Shown here: positions 56,524-64,000 of the stretch, in pieces
How the letters are laid out: the number at the start of each line of letters is the position of its first letter
Numbering within the stretch: the stretch's first letter is position 1
NCBI RefSeq assembly: GCF_036884655.1
Contig: NC_088355.1
Location: forward strand, 21,950,001-22,014,000
Direction: 5' to 3'
Origin: Musa acuminata AAA Group
Lineage: Eukaryota; Streptophyta; Magnoliopsida; Zingiberales; Musaceae
Length of the DNA stretch: 64,000 nt
Program-made: the position numbers and the translations under genes
Notes under the pieces: generated by a model
Databases searched by the model: none
What the model saw: the letters and a program-made list of their open reading frames with translations, nothing else
Told to the model about the DNA's origin: nothing

Positions 56524-57229
56524 TACCTTATGCCTCAGCAATAGGGTCTATCATGTATGCCATGTTATGTACTAGGCCTGATATAGCGCATGCTCTAAGT
56601 GTCACGAGCAGGTATCTGGCGGATCCAAGCTTGGAGCACTGGAAAGCAGTAAAGTGTATCCTTAAGTACTTGAGAAGGACTAAGGATCTTTTACTAGTAT
56701 ATGGAGGTAATAGCCTTAAGGTTGAAGGCTACACTGACTCAAGTTTTCAGTCTGATGTCGATGATAGCAAGTCGAATTCAAGGTATGTGTACACCTCGAA
56801 TGGAGGAGCAGTGTGCTGGAAGAATTCCAAGCAAGATACCACTACTGACTCGACCATAGAGGCGGAGTACATTGCTGCATTAGATGTAGCAAAGGAGGGA
56901 GTCTGGGTGAAGAAGTTCATCACAGATTTGGGAGTCGTGCCGGGTAGCGAGGAGCCGATCTCCTTATATTGCGACAACTATGGGGCGATTACTCGAATAA
57001 GGGAACCCGGGACTCATCAGAAGTGTTATGAGGAGGTTCCAACTTATCAGAGAGATCGTAACCCGAGAATATGTAGCATTGGAATGAGTTCCATCCGAAG
57101 ATATCATTGCAGATCCATTGACAAAGCCGTTGTCTCATTTTGTCTTTGAGTGTCATAGGAGTCTGATGGGGATCAGACTCTGATGGGGATCAGACACATA
57201 GGTGATTGGCTTTAGGTCAAGTGGGAGAT
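56514..57229 (+). pseudogene. pol: RNase H of element E' and polypurine tract
   Basis: In the same shifted frame as in E, starting MDMIPYASAIGSIMYAML. YTDSSFQSD and EAEYIAALDVAKEGVWVKKF are present, and here the VVPGSEEPISLYCDNYGAI part is kept. Then the frame is lost. A small tandem duplication of CTGATGGGGATCAGAC lies at 57162-57195. The polypurine tract AAGTGGGAGAT is at 57219-57229. Confidence 0.87.
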
Positions 57230-58723
57230 TGCTAGTCATAGGTGCCCAGCAAGCCAATCACGTGAGTGATGGGACGTGTGACTTGATACAGAATCTTTTT
57301 GCTTATTATATTTTGGCGTATATCACTTTATAACTATTGCATATGTGCATATATATATTGTGATGTCCTTAGATTTGTGCAATGGGAATCGGATCGTGAT
57401 GAGATCACGATAATGAGATCGATTCACATTTAAACACATATCCTAAATAATCCCGGTCATAGGTTACTCGAGAGGGACATCGTGATAACCGGATAGACTG
57501 GTGTGCTGTATACCCGGCCATATGATGGATGCAGCTGGTCTTATAGTTGCTCGTGTAGGGACACTAGGGATACAGTATAGGTGCTCATTGGAAAATGAGT
57601 TCACTAATTGATCTGCTTACGGAATGCTGGATGGTTGATGATGCCTTATTGTCAGACAGCGATTCCGTAGTCCTAGTGGTGTATCTGGTCCTTAGACTTG
57701 AGACACCAAGGATGTCCTGTTTGAGTGCTCCACTCTTTGATACCAGACTTATAGGTTTGGTTGTCCCAGATCTAGTACAATTGGTGATTGGGAATGGTAG
57801 TCGACCTTATGAGGGCTATTGAGTGTCGATAGAGGATCATCCACTCTCGGCGTCATGAGAGGAATATCCAATGTGTTCTTGCTCAGACAAATCCTTGGCC
57901 AGGGTCATTCGGGTTGAGAGAGAAAGAGTTCTCCGGGAGAATCCGATTAGAGCGAGACTCGAGTAGAAACCGTATGGGTCTGACAACACCATGCTCGATA
58001 TACGGTCTTTGGGATATTAGATGGATGAGGGATTATAGGTACACGGTAACTGAGGACAGATAGGTCCAATGGATTGGATTCTCCTGTATCGTCTAGGGAC
58101 TACGGCGTAGTGGCCTAGTACTTCCGTAGTCGATGAGTCAAGTGAATTATTACAGAGATAATAATTCACTGAGTTAGACGGAGTTCTGACAGGTATGACT
58201 CACGGCCAGCTCCATATTGGGGCTAGAGGGTCACACACATATGGTAGGCATTGCGATGAGTAGAGGTTCGGATATGAGATATCCAACGGAGCCCTTGTCT
58301 TATTGGATGCAGATCCAATACCCACTAGGGGAGGTCCCATTAGGGTTTGATAGGGGACCTCTATAAATAGGAGGGATTCAGAGCCTCATAGGCTAGAGCC
58401 TTTGCTTGCCTTTCCTATTCTCCTCTTCCTCTCCACCTCAGATCAGGCTTGGAGTTTTGAAGAGCGTCGTCACAACCCTATTGTGTGGATCACCGCTGGA
58501 GAGGAGGACGCTTGACCTCCTTTACCCTCTCATAAGGATCTGCAAGGAAATAGGGATATACGATCTCCCTAGGTAACACAATATACTCTATACGCAGTTT
58601 CATGTTTCACGGATTTTTGCGCACCAATCTTCGCACGACGACGAACATCTTTTTGGGAATCAGGGATTTTGTTTTCTTGTTCTTCCGCTGCGCATGTGAT
58701 GTTGCCCCCATGATTTCCCAACA
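57230..58723 (+). repeat. 3' LTR of element E'
   Basis: 1494 bp, TGCTAGTCATAGG...TTCCCAACA, with a TATA box at 58362-58369. Followed by the GGTGC duplication. Confidence 0.94.
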
Positions 58724-58728
58724 GGTGC

Positions 58729-59270
58729 AACCTCCTGCCTTGGGCGGTTCAACCGCCTGGCAGAAATCAGGGTCCGAATGGGTTAATCCATTCGGCCCAA
58801 TTTGGGTTTTTCAGGGGCCCAATTGCCCCAAGATTAAGTTAATGGGATCACCACCCATTTGAACTTAATCATTGTGCTAACTACGATATTCCCTAAGACA
58901 TTTACTGCAACTTGCTCCGGTGCGTCAATCGCTTCTTCCGACGAACTTCCGTCGATCATCCGATGAACCCTTAGTGATGCTCCTGCGGACTTCCGGCAAA
59001 CTCCTGGACTTGCAACGATTCACTTGGCGAGTTCCAACGAGCTTCTTTAGCAAGCTCATGGACTTCTCGAATTTGTTCCCGTAGAACATTCGACGACTGT
59101 CTGAACTTCCGTTGAACTCTAGAACTCCCAACGTGATCAATGTCTTGACTCCGGCGCAACTCCAGCTGCATATCGTACTTTCATCGTAGTTAATCCTGCA
59201 CACTTATCTCAACATATAGATTAGATAACAAATGACAATTGACTTCATCATCAAAATCCGAGATTCAACA
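58729..59270 (-). repeat. 5' LTR of element 3, right piece
   Basis: It continues the GC-rich array after the duplication and ends GAGATTCAACA. Together with 49118-50311 it makes 1736 bp. Confidence 0.93.
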
Positions 59271-59275
59271 CACCG

Positions 59276-60193
59276 CCCAGTCTCGCTCGGAGACTGAGCC
59301 CAGGCGGTGCCACCGCCTGGCTTGGGTGGTTCAACCACCTGGCAAAAATCAGGGTCCGAATGGGTTGATCCATTCGGCCCAATTTGGGTTTTTTAGGGGC
59401 CCAATTGCCCCAAGATTAAGTTAATGGGATCACCTCCCATTTCTAACTTAATCATTGTGCTAACTCCGGTATTTCCTAAGACATTTACTGCAACCTGCTC
59501 CTGTGCGTCAATCGCTTCTTCCGGTGAGCTTCCGGCGAACTTCCGTCGATCATCCGATGAACCCTCGGTGATGCTCCTGCGGACTTCCGGCAAACTCCTA
59601 GACTTGCGACGATCCACTTGGCGAGTTCCGACGAGCTTCTTTGGCAAGCTCATGGACTTCTCGGATTTGTTCCCACAAAACCTCCGACGATTGTCCGAAC
59701 TTCCGTCGAACTGTCGAACTCCCAACATGATCATTGTCTTGATTCCGACGTAACTCCTACTAATGTCTTTCTTCCATCGTAGTTAATCCTGCACACTTCA
59801 AACAAAACTTCGATCGAGACAATTAATCCTAAGCAATTAACCAAGTTGTCCGGCATGTCATTGGTCCCTCGATGCTTCGTCTGATTCTTCGGCGCATCAT
59901 CCTCTCCTGTAGCCTATTGCCCCCTCGGCCAGTTGACTCCGCAACTCCGATTTCCTTGGCACAATACCCGCTCTTCTTGGCCCGATGCCCGAGTCCACGA
60001 CCCGTAGCCTACTGTCGATATGTCAACCGATCCACCGGCCCGTCGACCAATCTTCTGACATGTTCCTCCGGCACAACATGATTTTCCTGCTTTAATTGTC
60101 TCATCCTGATCGAAGTATCCTGCGTCACTCAAAACGTAGATTAAATCATAAACATATATCAAGTAGTTTCATCATCAAAATGCGAGATTCAAC
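59276..60193 (-). repeat. 3' LTR of element 2, right piece
   Basis: It resumes inside the GC-rich array after CACCG and ends GAGATTCAACA. It carries the long U3 block (about 59800-60110) that element C also has, so C and 2 belong to one LTR subfamily. Confidence 0.92.
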
Positions 60194-63100
60194 AATCTCC
60201 CCCTTTTTGATGATGACAACCACTTGATGACGGAGTAAAACTTAACTTCCAGAGTTTAAACAAACTCCCCCTATCAATATGCCATATTTATAGAACCTTG
60301 AATTCATACTGAATTCAAGTCATTGTAATATTCATCATGAATACTTGCAAGACGTCATCATGAACTTATGCATAAACTTATGCATAACATCATACTTCTC
60401 CCCCTTTGTCATCAACAAAAAGGAGAAGTCCAACTATTCTTGTGTTTGGAATATTAGTTTAACTTATTGCATAAAAAACGTAATATCAAGTTTTATCATC
60501 ATGCAATTTTGAAGCCAGAAAATTTAGCAAATGTTACATCATGCTTAGAACATTCAAGCTATCAAGTTTTAGATATGTATGTTTTACAGCATACAAGATA
60601 GCACTTTTAGAACATGCAAGCTAGCAATGTTATAATATTTTAGAACTTGCAAGCTAGCAATTTAGAGATGTTCAAGAAGGTAATTTTTGCTTCTTGAAAT
60701 ATGCAAGTTGCAAGCTAGCAAATTTTTGCTTCCTTTGCAATGTTTGAGCTTGCAATTTTGCTTCCATTGCAAGGTATAAGTTTAGCATGTTTAATTTTCT
60801 TGAGATAGCAACTATTTGCTTCTCTTTATACTACAAGCTAGTAATTTTTACGATATGCAAGTTTTACTACATACAAGCTAGCAAAAATTTCGAAAGCAAA
60901 TGCAAGATAGCTTTCTTGTGGAAGCTTATGATTATTGCTTCCTATTGCAACGTGCAAGTTGCAAGTTTTGCCTCTTGAGATAGGCAAGATAACACTTTTG
61001 CAATTTTTGTTTGGCAAGCTTGTGTTGTTCAAGATAACAAGCTCTTTCTTCTCTTTTGAGAAGTGTCATTTTTGCTTTCTTTGCAAAGTGCAAGCAAGCA
61101 AAATGCCAAACTAGCAAGAGATAATATTTTACATGAGGCAAGCAAATAATTTGGCAAGTGTTACATTTGCATCTTCTCTTTAGAGGAGTGTAATTTTTGC
61201 TTTTATCTTGAATTGTGTAAGCTAGCTAGTTTGCCTCTTTTCATGATGTCCATACTAGAAATTCTTGCTCCCCCTTTGTCATTGTCAAAAAGAAGGGAAG
61301 ACCCTTTTTTTCAATTTAGAGATGTTCAAGAAGGCAATTTTTGCTTCTTGAAATATGCAAGTTGCAAGCTAGCAAATTTTTGCTTCCTTTGCAATGTTTG
61401 AGCTTGCAATTTTGCTTCCATTGCAAGGTATAAGTTTAGCATGTTTAATTTTCTTGAGATAGCAACTATTTGCTTCTCTTTATACTACAAGCTAGTAATT
61501 TTTACGATATGCAAGTTTTACTACATACAAGCTAGCAAAAATTTCGAAAGCAAATGCAAGATAGCTTTCTTGTGGAAGCTTATGATTATTGCTTCCTATT
61601 GCAACGTGCAAGTTGCAAGTTTTGCCTCTTGAGATAGGCAAGATAACACTTTTGCAATTTTTGTTTGGCAAGCTTGTGCTGTTCAAGATAACAAGCTCTT
61701 TCTTCTCTTTTGAGAAGTGTCATTTTTGCTTTCTTTGCAAAGTGCAAGCAAGCAAAATGCCAAACTAGCAAGAGATAATATTTTACATGAGGCAAGCAAA
61801 TAATTTGGCAAGTGTTACATTTGCATCTTCTCTTTAGAGGAGTGTAATTTTTGCTTTTATCTTGAATTGTGTAAGCTAGCTAGTTTGCCTCTTTTCATGA
61901 TGTCCATGCTAGAAATTCTTGCTCCCCCTTTCTCATTGTCAAAAAGAAGGGAAGACCCTTTTTTTCAATTTTCAGATTATGACAAAGGTAAGTATCAATT
62001 TTGTTTGTGCATCTTTATATATTCAAATTAAAATATACACAATTTCAAAAACCTTATTTTTCATGCACGATACCAAAAAATAAATCAATCATCATTAATG
62101 AGTACATCATACATGATACTCAAATATTAAAATTTTTAAGCATTTATCAACATGTTGATCATGATACCAAACATTCATCATTTAAAGCATTCATGATACA
62201 TATCATATGCAATACATCATGTACATCATTGTCATAAGTATTGCATGCATCATTTCAAATTCATGAATATTTCATCATTGCATGCATCATGTCAAATCAT
62301 AAAATATACAATCATCATTAATGCATGATTCCTAATCATCATTTATTTTGCAACATGATGGTACCAAATTTGTCAAATTACATTCTACCATACATGATCG
62401 AAACTTCTTATTTGTATACATCAAAACAAATTAATGAATATTTCATGTATTCTTATCATAAAATAAGGAATATCAAGAAGAATTATTAGGTGATGAGATA
62501 AACATTTCATGAATACAAGGAATTGCATAAAAATCATATCTTGAAAGATTCGAACATGTGAATATCAAAAGACATGATTTCTTTTTGAAAAACCTACTCC
62601 ATAATTAATCAAAAGAAAATCTTAGGAGAATGATTAATGAAAAAATCTTGATTCATAATAAATCTTAATTTGTAAATATCACGGAACCAAGATCATGATT
62701 TTGGATAAAACTCATTCAGATTCAAATCACCAAAAATCATTTTTATGGTTCACAAAATTCGTAACATAAGTAGATTCATGATTTCATTGATAATATATTT
62801 TCTCTTTTTTTTTAAGTATTTCATTTTAAGTGATTGATTTCATGTTAGCATGCTTTTTCATTTATGATAAACATGCATTAACGTTTAGGATCGAAAAATG
62901 AATTTCATCATAAAACCATCAAGATCGATAGATTCTCAAAAATGAATTATTATGATCAAGAAAATCCAAAAATAAAATTTGACACTTTAATGCATTTGGA
63001 CAAGGTTTTGCTATAGATTTTAAAGTTCAATCATGAATATAAAACATGCTCATGATCATAAAAATTTTGTATCCAAAACACATAATTTTCACCATGTTAT

Positions 63101-63572
63101 TAAGGCATGTAATAGTGTAAAATCATCATGGCGATTAAGTGATTTGAACATTGAATCAAGAAAGTCCGAAAAATAATATTAACAAGTTCATGTATTCGAG
63201 CACATTTTTGCCATAGTTTTTCAAATACACTCATGAAAATGACACATGCTTATCATTATGCATAGCTTAAAATCTCATGCATAAAATTGTTAATCAAAAT
63301 ATTTAATATTAGATCATTATGCATTTCTTCAAATCAAACATGATTTTTTTTAATCAAAATCAAGAAATAACAATGGAAATCAACGTAATACACATTATTA
63401 CTTCTTAACCATGATTTCATATTTTCAATCAAAATCATTTTATTTGTTTATCATAAAATATGCAATATTATCATTTTCGAAATTACTTAGCATGATCATA
63501 ATTTTTTTTAAAAACATGTAATTTTTAAGAAAATTAATTTTAAACTAAAAAAGAAAATACATGATGAAAGAA
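60194..63572 (-). other. AT-rich interior of element 2 that replaces pol
   Basis: The terminal polypurine tract lies at 60194-60209 (plus strand ATCTCCCCCTTTTTGA). Internal near-copies are at about 60398-60425, 61270-61295 and 61922-61950. There are repeated ATGCAAGTTGCAAGCTAGCAA-like words and a 654-bp tandem duplication. No RT, integrase or protease motif is found on either strand. Confidence 0.78.
60661..61968 (-). repeat. 654-bp tandem duplication in element 2
   Basis: 60661-61314 and 61315-61968 are almost identical; only a handful of differences are seen (for example TAATTT/CAATTT near the start and TTTGTC/TTTCTC near the end). Each unit ends with an internal polypurine-like motif. Confidence 0.92.
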
Positions 63573-64000
63573 TCAAGTAATTTCAAAATAAATTAGGGGG
63601 ATTTCGATTACCTCATCATTGAAAGCGGTTAAGGTGTAGTTGGCCACCTCGCCTTTCTTGATTTTCTCCTTGTCTTCGGAGGAGCTCGATTCATCCCACT
63701 TTGTGTTCTTCTTCTTTGGCCTGTTCCTTCGTTCAAGGTTATTATTTATTTTAGATTTTTGTTTAATAAACTTATTAAGATATAGTGTTCGAAGTTCAAG
63801 TTCATCATTGTCCTCATCACTTGAATCATCGCTCAAGTGGTATTCATTTATCCGGAGTTCCAAATCCTTCATGTTCTTTGGAAGGTGATTTTGTTCATCA
63901 TGTGCATTGTGCACCATTTCATATGTCATCAACGAACCAATTAGTTCTTCAAGTTGTAAGTTGTTTAGGTTTTTAGCTTCTTGTATTGCAGTTACTTTTG
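63573..64000 (-). pseudogene. gag: C-terminal part of gag of element 2, continues past the window
   Basis: Read leftward from 64000: KVTAIQEAKNLNNLQLEEL, SLMTYEMVHN, DDSSDEDNDELELRTLYLN, then RRNRPKKKNTKWDESSS and KGEVANYTLTAFNDE. It is open over the visible part and closely similar to the gag of element 3. It likewise shows no CCHC zinc knuckle between the basic patch and WDESSS. The N-terminal part, start codon and primer-binding site are beyond the window. Confidence 0.87.

Larger units (their letters stand above)
50312..58723 (+). mobile_element. Element E': older copy of the Angela/Tork-like element
   Basis: 8412 bp, LTRs of 1494 bp each (50312-51805, 57230-58723), duplication GGTGC (50307-50311, 58724-58728). 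The two LTRs differ at about 60 positions by eye (about 4 %), several times more than those of E. The internal layout equals that of E, but gag, the protease region and integrase carry stops, and the protease coding segment is largely deleted. It shares with E the out-of-frame deletion between RT and RNase H. Confidence 0.93.
17997..59270 (-). mobile_element. Element 3: gag-only SIRE-like element holding D, E, the Tekay-like element and E'
   Basis: It is flanked by CACCG at 17992-17996 and 59271-59275. Without later insertions it has a 3' LTR of 17997-19345 plus 44950-45336, an interior of 45337-49117 and a 5' LTR of 49118-50311 plus 58729-59270. Both rejoined LTRs come to 1736 bp, which supports the reconstruction. 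The interior has gag but no pol. Confidence 0.92.
16998..64000 (-). mobile_element. Element 2: gag-only SIRE-like element, extends past the window end
   Basis: The left (3') LTR is 16998-17996 plus 59276-60193, split by element 3. The interior begins at 60194 with a polypurine tract and an AT-rich region, and gag is entered at 63573-64000. The primer-binding site and 5' LTR lie beyond the window. CTTCT (16993-16997) should be the left copy of its target duplication. Everything between 17997 and 59270 is later insertion. Confidence 0.85.

Overview
This window looks like a gene-free, heterochromatin-like stretch of a flowering-plant nuclear genome, made almost entirely of LTR retrotransposons inserted into one another. 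I found no host protein gene, rRNA, tRNA or CRISPR array. The families are Ty3/gypsy chromoviruses (Tekay/Del-like and Reina-like), Ty1/copia Angela/Tork-like and SIRE/Maximus-like elements, and an L1-type LINE. That mix fits a monocot. Musaceae/Zingiberales would fit, but this is an impression from the repeat families, not something the sequence proves.

Left part (1-16567): a gypsy LTR cut by the window start (1-2225) carries a 30-bp tandem array. A Reina-like chromovirus follows (element B, 2575-6820, target-site duplication CATTA). A decayed gypsy gag (6826-7011 and 14037-14490) is split by a minus-strand, gag-only SIRE-like element (element C, 7012-14031). An L1-type LINE 3' portion lies at 14495-16567 on the minus strand.

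Right part (16568-64000) is a single nest, which I could resolve from target-site duplications (TSDs). The LINE holds SIRE-like LTR 1 (starts 16568). LTR 1 holds element 2 (16998 to beyond the window). The left LTR of element 2 holds element 3 (17997-59270, TSD CACCG). The left LTR of element 3 holds element D (19346-44944, TSD TCCCT), and its right LTR holds Angela-like copy E' (50312-58723, TSD GGTGC). The left LTR of D holds Angela-like copy E (20284-28961, TSD GGTTG), and the interior of D holds a Tekay-like gypsy (30359-40008, TSD AGGCA). Rejoining the split LTRs of element 3 gives 1736 bp on each side, which independently supports the reconstruction.

Functionally these are gag-pol transposons in different states of decay. 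C, 2 and 3 keep a gag but no pol, and in C and 3, where its C-terminal end is visible, that gag also lacks the CCHC zinc knuckle. D keeps gag with a zinc knuckle plus RT and RNase H, but has lost protease and integrase. E and E' carry nearly complete copia polyproteins that share one out-of-frame deletion between RT and RNase H, although their insertion ages differ. The most interesting signal is in the leader of E and E': four stem-loops in tandem with an almost invariant hairpin head and different but complementary outer stems, a candidate RNA packaging or dimerisation signal.
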